From: Clostridia bacterium
GTDB lineage: Bacteria > Bacillota_A > Clostridia > UBA1381
Direction: 5' to 3'
NCBI GenBank assembly: GCA_017553025.1
Contig: JAFZNF010000109.1
Location: forward strand, 1-8,564
Length of the DNA: 8,564 nt
The notes beneath the pieces are model-generated. The model had not been told where the DNA came from. It worked only from the letters and a program-made list of their open reading frames with translations, and ran no database searches. Of this stretch, positions 1-7,435 are shown in pieces (within the stretch, counting starts at the first letter, position 1; the number at the start of each line of letters is the position of its first letter). A program made the translations under genes and the position numbers.

Positions 1-360
1 AAATACTATAACGGGTTTGTGTTTAAAGGCTTTATAAACGGCATACCGACAAGCGTTTTATCGGGAGGTCAGTATGACAGCCTTATGAAAAAAATGCATA
101 AAGACAAGCAGGCTATCGGCTTTGCTGTGTATCTTGATGCACTTGAATTCTTATATAAAAACGCTGACAGCTTTGATGCGGATACAATTATTCTGTATGA
201 TGAAAAAGCCGATATAGATGCCGTAAATGATGCTGTTAAGCTTTTTTCAAAAGACGGGGGCACGGTAGCGGTGCAAAGGTATCTTCCAAAAAAGGCAAGA
301 TACAGAAAGGTAGTAAAAGTAGCAGAAGGCGGTGTCAATATTCTTGAAAACAATGCTTAA
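1..360 (+). CDS. hisZ: ATP phosphoribosyltransferase regulatory subunit HisZ, 3' part
   Basis: The reading frame is open from the first base (KYYNGFVFKG...), so this is the C-terminal ~119 residues of a longer gene whose start lies upstream of the window. HisZ is a catalytically inactive paralogue of histidyl-tRNA synthetase that binds short-form HisG, is needed for its activity and mediates histidine feedback. Seen here: the class II synthetase-like strand YYNGFVFKG, then SGGQYDSL (GGRYD in most relatives), then IGFAVYLDAL. The last matches synthetase motif 3, but the ATP-binding arginine found in the GLER part of true HisRS is absent (YLDAL). That, and the degenerate tail in place of a proper anticodon-binding domain, favours HisZ over HisS. 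Its stop overlaps the hisG start by 8 nt, and HisZ is expected beside a short HisG. The GTG at 19 is internal and not a start. Confidence 0.93.
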   Translation, partial: KYYNGFVFKGFINGIPTSVLSGGQYDSLMKKMHKDKQAIGFAVYLDALEFLYKNADSFDADTIILYDEKADIDAVNDAVKLFSKDGGTVAVQRYLPKKARYRKVVKVAEGGVNILENNA

Positions 361-976
361 TATAGCGCTTCCGAAAGGCAGGCTCGGGGAAAATGTATAT
401 TCTATGTTTGAAAAAGCGGGGTTTGAATGCTACGGAGTTACTGAAAAGAGCCGTAAACTGATATTTGAAAATCCCGAAAAAGGAATACGGTATTTCTGGG
501 TAAAGCCGTCGGACGTTGCCATTTATGTCGAAAGAGGCGCAGCCGATATCGGAGTTGCGGGAAAGGATATACTGCTTGAATATGAGCCTGATGTGTATGA
601 ACTTTTTGATTTAAATACAGGCAACTGCAATATGGCGGTTGCGTCGGTTTCGGATTTTCGCGATAACCCGCGAAAAACACTGCGTGTTGCAACAAAATTC
701 AGCAATATTGCAAAACGCTACTATTCCTCAATCGGCAGGGATATAGATATTATTCATCTTAACGGCTCAATTGAACTTGCGCCCCTGTTAAATCTGGCAG
801 ATGTGATAGTAGATATAGTGGAAACGGGAAATACACTAAAAGCAAACAACCTTAAGGTTATAAATAACATCTTCCCCATAAGCGCAAGGCTTATTGCAAA
901 CAAATCGAGCTATAAGTTTAATGACTCTGTTATAAACAAGCTCGTTTCTGAGCTTGCAAAGCTCACTGAGAGATAA
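353..976 (+). CDS. hisG: ATP phosphoribosyltransferase, short form (HisG)
   Basis: Catalyses the first committed step of histidine synthesis, joining ATP and PRPP to give phosphoribosyl-ATP; cytoplasmic. At 207 residues it is the short form, which lacks the C-terminal regulatory ACT-like domain and depends on HisZ, encoded just upstream. Visible motifs: N-terminal LPKGRL (residues 6-11), YVERGAADIGVAGKD (59-72 region), GSIELAPLL (138-146) and the PRPP-binding loop DIVETGNTLKAN (154-165). I chose ATG 353 because the protein then begins MLNIALPKGRLGE, the usual family start. A GTG at 332 is in frame and would add seven residues, but its only purine-rich stretch is too close to it. Neither start has a well-spaced Shine-Dalgarno, so translation probably relies on coupling through the 8-nt overlap with hisZ. 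Confidence 0.95.
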   Translation: MLNIALPKGRLGENVYSMFEKAGFECYGVTEKSRKLIFENPEKGIRYFWVKPSDVAIYVERGAADIGVAGKDILLEYEPDVYELFDLNTGNCNMAVASVSDFRDNPRKTLRVATKFSNIAKRYYSSIGRDIDIIHLNGSIELAPLLNLADVIVDIVETGNTLKANNLKVINNIFPISARLIANKSSYKFNDSVINKLVSELAKLTER

Positions 977-997
977 CCATTTGAAAAGGAAACTATT

Positions 998-2272
998 ATG
1001 ATTAAAATACTTGAACTCGGAAAAATTGATAAAAATGATATTTTTGCACGCGTAATACCCGAATTTGATGTAGAAAGCATCGTATCGGATATTATCCGTG
1101 ATGTAAAAATAAACGGCGACAGCGCAGTTTTAGGTTACTGCGAAAAATTTGATAAAGTTAAATTATCTAACTTAGAGGTAACTTCGCAGGAATTTGACGA
1201 GGCTATGTCGCAAGTTGAGCCTGAATTTATCGAAATACTGAAAAAGGCAGCCTTTAATATTGAAAAATTTCACAGAAAACAGGTAAGAAACGGTTTTATT
1301 ATAAATGACGAAGACGGCGTTGTAATGGGACAAAAAGTTATCCCGATAGATGCCGTTGGACTATATGTCCCCGGCGGTACAGCCGCTTATCCGTCCAGCG
1401 TTTTAATGAACTCCGTTCCTGCAAAAATCGCAGGCTGCAAAAATATAGTTATTACCACTCCCCCTGATAAAAACGGTAAGGTAAATCCCGCTATTTTAGC
1501 ATCTGCAAAGATTGCAGGTGTAAACAGGGTATTTAAAGTCGGCGGAGCACAGGCAATAGCGGCGCTGGCTTTCGGCACAGAGTCAATTCCGAAAGTTGAC
1601 AAAATTGTAGGGCCGGGAAATGCATTTGTGGCAGAGGCTAAAAAGCAGGTTTTTGGAAGAGTCGCTATTGATATGATTGCAGGACCGAGCGAAATCCTGA
1701 TTTTAGCAGACGCTTCTTCAAATCCCCGTCACTTAGCAGCAGATATGCTGTCGCAGGCGGAACACGATAAGCTCGCAAGCGCCGTTTTGGTGACAGACAG
1801 TCTTGCTCTTGCAAAAGCTGTATCAGAGGAAATAGAAAAGCAGTTAAGGGACTTAGAGCGCTGTGAAATTGCAAGAGCTTCCATTGAAAATAACGGCAAA
1901 ATTATAGTATGCGGAAATATCGCTACTGCAATAGACATAGCAAACGAAATCGCGCCTGAACATTTGGAGCTTTGCCTTGATAATCCCTTTGATTATCTTG
2001 ATAAAATACTAAATGCAGGCTCCGTGTTTATGGGTAAAAACTGTCCTGAGGCTTTAGGCGATTACTTATCAGGTGCAAATCATACCCTGCCTACAAGCGG
2101 TACTGCTAAGTTTTCAAGTCCGCTTTCTGTAGATGATTTTGTTAAAAAGACACAGTACACATATTACACAAAGGACGCACTTAAAAAGGTCGCAAAAGAT
2201 GTAGAGTTTTTTGCCAAAAAGGAAGGACTTACCGCCCACGCAAAAAGTGCGGTTATACGAATTGAGGATTGA
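998..2272 (+). CDS. hisD: Histidinol dehydrogenase
   Basis: Zinc enzyme that oxidises L-histidinol through histidinal to L-histidine with two NAD+, the last two steps of the pathway. It has 424 residues, close to the usual 425-435. The signature region VGPGNAFVAEAKKQVFG through IAGPSEILILAD lies at about 204-238. Zinc ligands can be assigned by analogy with the E. coli enzyme: Q253 and H256 in LSQAEHD, D355 in EALGDY and H414 in LTAHAKSA. The catalytic pair E321-H322 is in APEHLEL, and LPTSGTAKFSSPLSVDDF (364-381) is typical. The start ATG 998 follows AAAAGGAAA at 984-992, and the gap to hisG is 21 nt, the largest between genes in this operon. No anomaly seen. Confidence 0.98.
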   Translation: MIKILELGKIDKNDIFARVIPEFDVESIVSDIIRDVKINGDSAVLGYCEKFDKVKLSNLEVTSQEFDEAMSQVEPEFIEILKKAAFNIEKFHRKQVRNGFIINDEDGVVMGQKVIPIDAVGLYVPGGTAAYPSSVLMNSVPAKIAGCKNIVITTPPDKNGKVNPAILASAKIAGVNRVFKVGGAQAIAALAFGTESIPKVDKIVGPGNAFVAEAKKQVFGRVAIDMIAGPSEILILADASSNPRHLAADMLSQAEHDKLASAVLVTDSLALAKAVSEEIEKQLRDLERCEIARASIENNGKIIVCGNIATAIDIANEIAPEHLELCLDNPFDYLDKILNAGSVFMGKNCPEALGDYLSGANHTLPTSGTAKFSSPLSVDDFVKKTQYTYYTKDALKKVAKDVEFFAKKEGLTAHAKSAVIRIED

Positions 2273-2278
2273 TGACAT

Positions 2279-3337
2279 ATGAGCAGATTTTTCAGCCAAA
2301 AATATGACGGGTTAACTCCTTACACCGCAGGCGAACAGCCAAAGGAATTTAAATATATCAAGCTAAATACAAACGAATCCCCCTTTCCACTTTCGGAAAA
2401 TGCGAAAGAGTTTGCAAAAGAGGCGCTTAATAAAACCAATCTTTATCCCGACCCTGACTGCAGGGATTTACACAAAGCAATTGCGGATATAGCAGGCGTA
2501 TCACCTGATGAGGTTTTGGCAACCAACGGTTCTGATGAAATACTCAATTTTGCGTTTATGGCATTTTGTGACAAGGAGCATACGGCTGTATTCCCAAATA
2601 TAACATACGGGTTTTACAAGGTTTTTGCCGAAATAAACGGTATACCATATAGGGAAATTCCGCTTACGGAAAGTTTTGAAATAAATATAGGCGACTATAT
2701 TGGAATAAACAAAAATATTTTTATTGCAAATCCTAATGCACCGACGGGAATTGCCCTTAGCGTATCCCAAATTGAGGAGATTGTAAAATCAAATCCCGAC
2801 AATGTTGTGGTTATTGATGAGGCGTATGTCGATTTTGGCGGCGAAAGCTGTGTCCCGCTTATAAAAAAGTATGACAATTTACTTGTGACGCAGACCTTTT
2901 CAAAATCGCGCTCTATGGCAGGTGCAAGGCTTGGTTTCGGTGTCGCATCAAAAGAACTTATATCGGACCTTTACAAAATCAAATATTCGACAAATCCGTA
3001 TAACGTGAACAGCATTACAAGTGCCTTGGGCATTGGCGCATTAAAAGATGATGCAAATATAAAAAGAAACTGCAAAGAAATCATAAAAAACCGCGAATTT
3101 ACAAAATCAGAACTTGAAAAGCTTGGATTTTACGTAACAAATTCTTGGGCAAATTTTCTTTTTGCAAAGCATAATAAAATCAGCGGATTTAATCTTTACA
3201 GCGAGCTGAAAAAACGCGGTATTTTAGTTCGCCACTTCCCCAAAAAGGAAATTTGCGATTTTAACAGGATTACAATCGGAAGTGTTGGCGAAATGCGTAT
3301 ACTTATTGATACTATAAAGGAAATTTTGGAGGTATGA
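2279..3337 (+). CDS. hisC: Histidinol-phosphate aminotransferase
   Basis: PLP-dependent class I/II aminotransferase that converts imidazole-acetol phosphate plus glutamate to L-histidinol phosphate and 2-oxoglutarate. The 352-residue length is normal for HisC. Visible motifs in order: LNTNESPFP (29-37), ATNGSDEIL (81-89) contacting the cofactor phosphate, NPNAPTG (151-157), VIDEAYVDF (178-186) with D180 expected to pair with the pyridine nitrogen, and TFSKSRSMAGARLGFG (206-221) with K209 as the Schiff-base lysine. A late arginine in RITIGSVGE (330-338) probably binds substrate carboxylate or phosphate. It starts 6 nt after hisD, with GAGG at 2264-2267 inside the hisD end as the ribosome site. 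The SMAGARLGFG wording and operon position make HisC much more likely than a cobalamin-pathway CobD-like paralogue. Confidence 0.97.
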   Translation: MSRFFSQKYDGLTPYTAGEQPKEFKYIKLNTNESPFPLSENAKEFAKEALNKTNLYPDPDCRDLHKAIADIAGVSPDEVLATNGSDEILNFAFMAFCDKEHTAVFPNITYGFYKVFAEINGIPYREIPLTESFEINIGDYIGINKNIFIANPNAPTGIALSVSQIEEIVKSNPDNVVVIDEAYVDFGGESCVPLIKKYDNLLVTQTFSKSRSMAGARLGFGVASKELISDLYKIKYSTNPYNVNSITSALGIGALKDDANIKRNCKEIIKNREFTKSELEKLGFYVTNSWANFLFAKHNKISGFNLYSELKKRGILVRHFPKKEICDFNRITIGSVGEMRILIDTIKEILEV

Positions 3338-3341
3338 AAAA

Positions 3342-3929
3342 ATGAGAAGTGCTAAAATTACAAGAAAAACTGCCGAAACAGACATTTCATTAGAACTCAA
3401 TCTTGATGGAACGGGAAAAAGCAGTATTGATACGGGTTGCGGTTTTTTAAACCATATGCTGACTCTCTTTGCAAAGCACGGAAGATTTGATATTGTGCTT
3501 ACCTGCAAGGGCGATACAGATGTTGACGACCACCATACAGTCGAGGATATCGGTATAGCTTTAGGCTGTGCTTTTTACGAGGCGCTTGCCGACAAAAAGG
3601 GCATTGTCCGTTACGGAAACACCATACTTCCTATGGACGAGGCGCTTATTCTGACAGCTGTTGATTTGTCTGGAAGAAGTTACCTTACCTACAGTCTTGA
3701 AATACCAACACAAAAGGTCGGCACATTTGATACTGAGCTTGCAAAAGAGTTCTGGCTCGGCTTTGTCAGAAATGCCAAATGCACCCTGCACATAAACCAG
3801 CTTGCAGGTACGAACTCGCACCACATCATTGAGGGCGCATTTAAATCTACAGCAAGAAGTTTAAAGCAGGCAGTTTCGATAGATATAGGCTTTTCCGATG
3901 AAATTCCGTCAACAAAGGGAGTGCTTTAA
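3342..3929 (+). CDS. hisB: Imidazoleglycerol-phosphate dehydratase
   Basis: Manganese-dependent dehydratase that turns imidazole glycerol phosphate into imidazole-acetol phosphate. It is monofunctional (195 residues), without the HAD phosphatase domain fused to it in enterobacteria, which agrees with a separate HisJ phosphatase in this operon. Both family signatures are present: DDHHTVEDIGIALG (62-75) with H64, H65 and E68, and GTNSHHIIEGAFK (156-168) with H160, H161 and E164. H38 in GFLNHML and H150 in CTLHINQ complete the expected metal-binding histidines. The protein ends in STKGVL, the typical C-terminus. ATG 3342 has a strong GGAGG at 3328-3332, which also spans the hisC stop, so hisB is coupled to hisC. 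Gap to hisC is 4 nt. Confidence 0.98.
   Translation: MRSAKITRKTAETDISLELNLDGTGKSSIDTGCGFLNHMLTLFAKHGRFDIVLTCKGDTDVDDHHTVEDIGIALGCAFYEALADKKGIVRYGNTILPMDEALILTAVDLSGRSYLTYSLEIPTQKVGTFDTELAKEFWLGFVRNAKCTLHINQLAGTNSHHIIEGAFKSTARSLKQAVSIDIGFSDEIPSTKGVL
3914..3921 (+). promoter_or_regulatory. Ribosome binding site of hisH (AAAGGGAG)
   Basis: This purine-rich site lies inside the last hisB codons, 11 nt before GTG 3933. It supports the non-ATG start of hisH. No in-frame start further upstream is possible, because the hisB stop TAA at 3927-3929 is also in the hisH frame. Confidence 0.65.
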
Positions 3930-3932
3930 AAA

Positions 3933-4556
3933 GTGATTGCCATAATTGACTACGGAGTAGGAAATCTCTTTTCGTTAAAAAGCTCCCTTGAATATATTGG
4001 GGCAGAAACAATTGTTACAAGCGATAAAGATATAATTCACAGTGCAAAAAAAATTATACTGCCCGGAGTAGGAGCATTCGGCGACGCCTCAAAAAAGCTG
4101 GAAAATACAGGACTTAAGGACATAATCTTAGCTGAGGCACAGGCAGGAAAGCCGCTTTTAGGAATATGCCTTGGTATGCAGCTGCTTTTTGACAAAAGCT
4201 GTGAGTACGGTGAGCATTTGGGGCTCGGACTTATCAAAGGCGAGGTTGTGCCAATAAAAAACGTTATTCCGAAAGACTTCAAAATACCGCATATTTGCTG
4301 GAATTCACTGCATTTTAAAGGCGAAAAATCACGTATTTTCAAGTATATTAAAGAGGGTGATTTCGTATATTTCGTACATTCCTACTATGGTACAAATTGT
4401 GATGAGTATGTAACTTCAGTTACAGATTACGGCGCAGAAATTACCGCATCTGTCGAATGTGGCAACGTTTTCGGCTGTCAGTTTCACCCCGAAAAAAGCG
4501 GTGATGTCGGTCTTAAAATTCTTAAGGCATTTTGCGAATTGGAGGAAACAGTATGA
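3933..4556 (+). CDS. hisH: Imidazole glycerol phosphate synthase, glutaminase subunit HisH
   Basis: Class I glutamine amidotransferase that releases ammonia from glutamine and channels it into HisF, where the imidazole ring and AICAR are formed. It has 207 residues, near the normal 200-215. Motifs: IIDYGVGNLFSL (4-15), ILPGVGAFGD (42-51) which supplies the oxyanion loop, the nucleophile C79 in LLGICLGMQLLF, and H185 and E187 in CQFHPEKSG, completing the Cys-His-Glu triad. FVYFVHSYY (144-152) is also typical. One oddity: the conserved PHxGWN motif reads PHICWN, with Cys122 where Gly is expected. The start is GTG 3933, giving MIAIIDYGVGN, the standard family N-terminus. The gene begins 3 nt after hisB and overlaps hisA by 4 nt (ATGA). 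Confidence 0.97.
   Translation: MIAIIDYGVGNLFSLKSSLEYIGAETIVTSDKDIIHSAKKIILPGVGAFGDASKKLENTGLKDIILAEAQAGKPLLGICLGMQLLFDKSCEYGEHLGLGLIKGEVVPIKNVIPKDFKIPHICWNSLHFKGEKSRIFKYIKEGDFVYFVHSYYGTNCDEYVTSVTDYGAEITASVECGNVFGCQFHPEKSGDVGLKILKAFCELEETV
4541..4545 (+). promoter_or_regulatory. Ribosome binding site of hisA (GGAGG)
   Basis: A full GGAGG lies in the last codons of hisH, 7 nt before ATG 4553. Its spacing decides the hisA start in favour of ATG 4553 over the in-frame TTG at 4532, which lies upstream of this site. Confidence 0.8.
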
Positions 4557-5266
4557 ATATTTTTCCCGCAATAGATTTATACGGCGGCAAGGCGGTGCGC
4601 CTATTTAAAGGCGACTACGAAAATATGACCGTTTTTAGCGATAATCCCGAGGAAGTCGCACTTGACTTTGCAAAAAAAGGTGCAAAATTTATTCATATAG
4701 TTGATTTAGAGGGCGCAAAAACAGGTGAAACACATAACCTGGACACCATAAAAGCCATAATAGATACCGCAAATCTTTTTTGCGAAGTAGGCGGAGGAAT
4801 AAGGTCTATGGAAACTATTGAAAAATACCTTTCTATAGGCGCTGACCGTGTCATTTTGGGAACTGCCGCTGTAACAGACGAGGATTTTTTGAAAAATGCA
4901 GTAGCAAAATACGGTGATAAAATAGCCGTAGGCGTTGATATCAAAGACGGATATGTCGCAATAAAGGGCTGGACTGAAAAATCCGAATTTGAAATTTTTG
5001 ATTTTTGCGGAAAACTCCAAAAAATCGGCGTTAAAACCGTTATTTGCACCGATATTTCAAAAGACGGCGCTATGCGGGGCACAAATTTTGAGCTGTACTC
5101 AAAATTATCAAAAGAAATCGATATGGATATAATTGCCTCGGGCGGTGTTTCTTCAATTAAAGATATTGAAATGCTTGCAAAACTCGGTATATACGGCGCT
5201 ATCATAGGAAAAGCATACTATATCGGCGCTATTGATTTGGCGAATGCAATAGAGGTGGCAAAATGA
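4553..5266 (+). CDS. hisA: ProFAR isomerase (phosphoribosylformimino-AICAR-P isomerase), HisA
   Basis: A (beta/alpha)8-barrel enzyme that performs the Amadori isomerisation of ProFAR to PRFAR, the substrate of HisH/HisF. With the start at ATG 4553 it has 237 residues and begins MNIFPAIDLYGGKAVRLFKG, the normal family N-terminus. D8 (PAIDL) is the expected general base and D129 (VGVDIKDG) the expected general acid. Phosphate-binding loops are EVGGGIRS (78-85), IASGGVSS (194-201) and IIGKAYY. TDISKDGAMRGTNFELY (166-182) is the second-half barrel motif shared with HisF. The gene overlaps hisH and hisF by 4 nt each (ATGA), so it is translationally tied to both subunits of the next enzyme. Nothing suggests a dual-role PriA; Firmicutes normally have a separate TrpF. 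Confidence 0.97.
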   Translation: MNIFPAIDLYGGKAVRLFKGDYENMTVFSDNPEEVALDFAKKGAKFIHIVDLEGAKTGETHNLDTIKAIIDTANLFCEVGGGIRSMETIEKYLSIGADRVILGTAAVTDEDFLKNAVAKYGDKIAVGVDIKDGYVAIKGWTEKSEFEIFDFCGKLQKIGVKTVICTDISKDGAMRGTNFELYSKLSKEIDMDIIASGGVSSIKDIEMLAKLGIYGAIIGKAYYIGAIDLANAIEVAK

Positions 5267-6021
5267 ACACAAAACGTATTATTCCCTGCCTTGATGTAAA
5301 AAACGGAAGAGTTGTAAAGGGCGTAAATTTTCTCGGTCTTTCTGATGTTTCCTCTCCCGTCGAGCTTGGTAAATTTTACAGCGACAATGGCGCAGATGAA
5401 CTTGTCTTTTATGATATTACAGCATCACACGAAGGACGGGCGCTTTTTATTGACATACTAAAAGAGGTCGCAAAAACCATTTTTATTCCGCTCACGGTAG
5501 GCGGCGGGATAAACTCGGTAGATGATTTTGACAGAGTATTAAAATGCGGTGCCGACAAAGTCAGCGTAAACTCAGGCGCTATAAAAAATCCAAATCTTAT
5601 TTATGATGCCGCAAAACTGTACGGCAGTCAATGCGTGGTTATCTCAGCAGATGTAAAGCGCGTTGACGGAGAGTTCTGCGTATTTGCAAAGGGCGGAAGA
5701 GAAAATACGGGGTTCGAGGCTATAGAATGGATAAAAAAATGCGTGAGCCTCGGGGCAGGCGAGGTTGTTTTAAATTCCATTGATACAGACGGCGTCAAAA
5801 ACGGGTTTGACCTTGAAATGTTAGACGCAGTATGTAACGCCGTAAATGTGCCTGTGATTGCATCAGGCGGTGCAGGAAGTACAGAAGATTTTGTGACACT
5901 CTTTAAAACTCTGCCAAAGGTTGATGCAGGACTCGCCGCATCTGTTTTCCATTTTGGCGAAATCAGTATAAAAGATTTAAAATACAAATTAAGCAAAAAC
6001 AACATACCTGTAAGGCTTTAA
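5263..6021 (+). CDS. hisF: Imidazole glycerol phosphate synthase, cyclase subunit HisF
   Basis: Barrel-shaped synthase subunit that takes ammonia from HisH and PRFAR to give imidazole glycerol phosphate and AICAR. The 252 residues match the usual length. Catalytic D11 (PCLDVKNG) and D130 (ISADVKR) are in place. The four residues that form the ammonia gate in the Thermotoga enzyme are also present at the same numbers: R5, E46, K99 and E167. Phosphate-binding loops are TVGGGINS (78-85), KVSVNSGA (99-106) and IASGGAGS (199-206). The half-barrel repeat motif NSIDTDGVKNGFDLEM lies at 171-186. ATG 5263 overlaps the hisA stop as ATGA, with AGAGGTGG at 5251-5258 as the ribosome site. No defect seen. 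Confidence 0.98.
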   Translation: MNTKRIIPCLDVKNGRVVKGVNFLGLSDVSSPVELGKFYSDNGADELVFYDITASHEGRALFIDILKEVAKTIFIPLTVGGGINSVDDFDRVLKCGADKVSVNSGAIKNPNLIYDAAKLYGSQCVVISADVKRVDGEFCVFAKGGRENTGFEAIEWIKKCVSLGAGEVVLNSIDTDGVKNGFDLEMLDAVCNAVNVPVIASGGAGSTEDFVTLFKTLPKVDAGLAASVFHFGEISIKDLKYKLSKNNIPVRL

Positions 6022-6033
6022 AAGGAGAAAAAA

Positions 6034-6681
6034 ATGATTGATATTGAGAAACTGAAATTTGACGAAAAAGGGCTTATCCCCGCCATTGTTGTTGACGCGC
6101 GGACAAAAAAGGTGCTTACTCTTGCATATATGAACAAGGAAAGCCTTAAAATTTCAATGGAAAAGGGACTGACCTGTTTCTTTAGCCGTTCACGCAACAC
6201 ACTTTGGCAAAAGGGCGAAACAAGCGGAAATTATCAGCACATTGTTTCAATTACAGCAGATTGTGACTATGACGCTCTCACTGTAACGGTAGAAAAGGAC
6301 GGACCTGCGTGTCATTTAGGCAGCGACTCCTGCTTTACAAACCCTGTATGGGAAAGCGATAACCTTTCTGAATTTTCGCTTGAAAGTCTTATTGAACTTA
6401 TAAAAGGAAGAAAAACCGAGAAAAAGGAAGGCTCATACACCACATACCTATTTGAAAAGGGACTTGACAAAATACTTAAAAAGGTTGGCGAGGAAAGTAC
6501 GGAGGTAATTGTAGCCGCAAAAAACAGCGACAAAAGAGAAACTGTCTATGAAATTGCGGATTTGACATATCATATAATGGTGCTTATGATAGAAATGGGT
6601 ATATCATTAGAGGATATCTGGGCAGAGCTTGCCTCGCGCCACGTCATTGATAAAAAAGTTAAACAGGAGAAAATGGTATAA
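6034..6681 (+). CDS. hisI: Bifunctional PR-AMP cyclohydrolase / PR-ATP pyrophosphatase (HisIE)
   Basis: Fusion that carries out steps two and three of the pathway: the C-terminal HisE domain hydrolyses PR-ATP to PR-AMP, and the N-terminal HisI domain opens the adenine ring to ProFAR. In the HisI domain (about 1-110), DCDYD (76-80) supplies the metal-binding aspartates and C77, C93 and C100 the zinc site. The C77/C93/C100 spacing (16 and 7) matches the known archaeal HisI. In the HisE domain (about 113-215), E153, E154 and E157 in VGEESTEV plus E173 and D176 in YEIADLTYH form the MazG-like magnesium site. Total length of 215 is normal for the fusion. ATG 6034 follows AAAGGAG at 6021-6027, 12 nt after hisF. 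The stop overlaps the hisJ start by 1 nt (TAATG). The name hisIE is also used. Confidence 0.97.
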   Translation: MIDIEKLKFDEKGLIPAIVVDARTKKVLTLAYMNKESLKISMEKGLTCFFSRSRNTLWQKGETSGNYQHIVSITADCDYDALTVTVEKDGPACHLGSDSCFTNPVWESDNLSEFSLESLIELIKGRKTEKKEGSYTTYLFEKGLDKILKKVGEESTEVIVAAKNSDKRETVYEIADLTYHIMVLMIEMGISLEDIWAELASRHVIDKKVKQEKMV

Positions 6682-7424
6682 TGGATTTATATGACCTTCA
6701 TATCCATACAAACTACTGCGACGGAAAAGACACACCCGAGGAGCTTGTTTTAGAGGCTATTAGAAAAAATATGCAAAAAATAGGCTTTTCTGCACATTCT
6801 TACACCTATTTTGACGAAAGCTACTGTATTAAAAAGAACAAAATACAGGATTATAAGAACGAAATTTCACATCTTAAGGAAAAATATAAAGATAAAATAG
6901 AGATTTTATGCGGAATTGAACAGGATTTTTATTCCGCGGAGTCTACAGACGGCTATGACTACGTAATCGGCTCAGTTCACTATCTAAAAACAGGTGATGA
7001 ATTTATTTCTATTGATTTAAGCTCCGATTATCTTTTAAGGGCGGTCAATAAATACTATAATGGTGATTTTTATAAAATTGCAGAGGACTATTTTTCTACT
7101 GTTGCTAAAATTAAGAATGCCAATATCATCGGACATTTTGACCTTATAACCAAATTCAATGAGGGTTTTTGCCTCTTTGACGAGTCAGATGAAAGATATA
7201 TTAGAGCATACAGAAATGCACTTGATATTCTGTTAAAGCAAGATGTAGTTTTTGAAATCAACACAGGCGCAATATCAAGAGGATTTAGGACAGAACCTTA
7301 TCCAAGCAAAAATATACTGGATTATATAAGAAAGAACGGAGGCAGAACAATTTTATCAAGCGATTGCCACAAAAAAAAGACACTGATGTATGATTTTGAT
7401 AAATACACAAGCTGGCTTTTCTGA
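6681..7424 (+). CDS. hisJ: Histidinol-phosphatase, PHP family (HisJ/HisK type)
   Basis: Removes phosphate from L-histidinol phosphate to give histidinol, the substrate of HisD. It belongs to the PHP metal-dependent phosphoesterases, not the HAD (HisB-N) or inositol-phosphatase (HisN) types. The whole trinuclear metal set can be read: H7 and H9 in DLHIHT, D14 in YCDG, H39 in GFSAHS, E80 in CGIEQD, H100 in GSVHY, H152 in IGHFD, and D228 and H230 in SSDCH. The 247-residue length is slightly shorter than the 260-270 of the Bacillus and Lactococcus enzymes. ATG 6681 shares its A with the hisIE stop, and AGGAGA at 6665-6670 lies 10 nt upstream. It is the last gene before the terminator. A PHP protein alone could have other substrates, but the operon position fixes the role well. 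Confidence 0.93.
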   Translation: MDLYDLHIHTNYCDGKDTPEELVLEAIRKNMQKIGFSAHSYTYFDESYCIKKNKIQDYKNEISHLKEKYKDKIEILCGIEQDFYSAESTDGYDYVIGSVHYLKTGDEFISIDLSSDYLLRAVNKYYNGDFYKIAEDYFSTVAKIKNANIIGHFDLITKFNEGFCLFDESDERYIRAYRNALDILLKQDVVFEINTGAISRGFRTEPYPSKNILDYIRKNGGRTILSSDCHKKKTLMYDFDKYTSWLF

Positions 7425-7435
7425 TACTATTGAAT

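Noticed and set aside
332..352. Extended hisG N-terminus from GTG 332
   Set aside because: It adds MSIFLKT before the conserved MLNIALPKGRL start, and the purine stretch is only 2 nt from the GTG, too close to serve it.
1..360. Histidyl-tRNA synthetase (hisS) for the first partial gene
   Set aside because: The motif-3 arginine is missing, the C-terminal domain is degenerate, and the gene overlaps a short-form hisG, which requires HisZ.
4532..4552. Extended hisA N-terminus from TTG 4532
   Set aside because: The strong GGAGG at 4541-4545 lies downstream of this TTG and is correctly spaced for ATG 4553, which also gives the family-standard N-terminus.
4693..5205. 170-codon open frame on the minus strand inside hisA
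   Set aside because: It lies entirely antisense to a well-supported hisA, has low-complexity Ser/Ile-rich translation, no ribosome site that I can see and no recognisable family motif.
5628..6005. 125-codon open frame on the minus strand inside hisF
   Set aside because: Antisense shadow of hisF; the translation is Ser/Thr/Pro-rich with no domain signature.
6262..6282. HisI DCDYD motif with Tyr where Gly is often found
   Set aside because: The position varies in Firmicute HisI proteins as far as I recall, and the three metal aspartates and the zinc cysteines are all present, so I do not consider it an anomaly.
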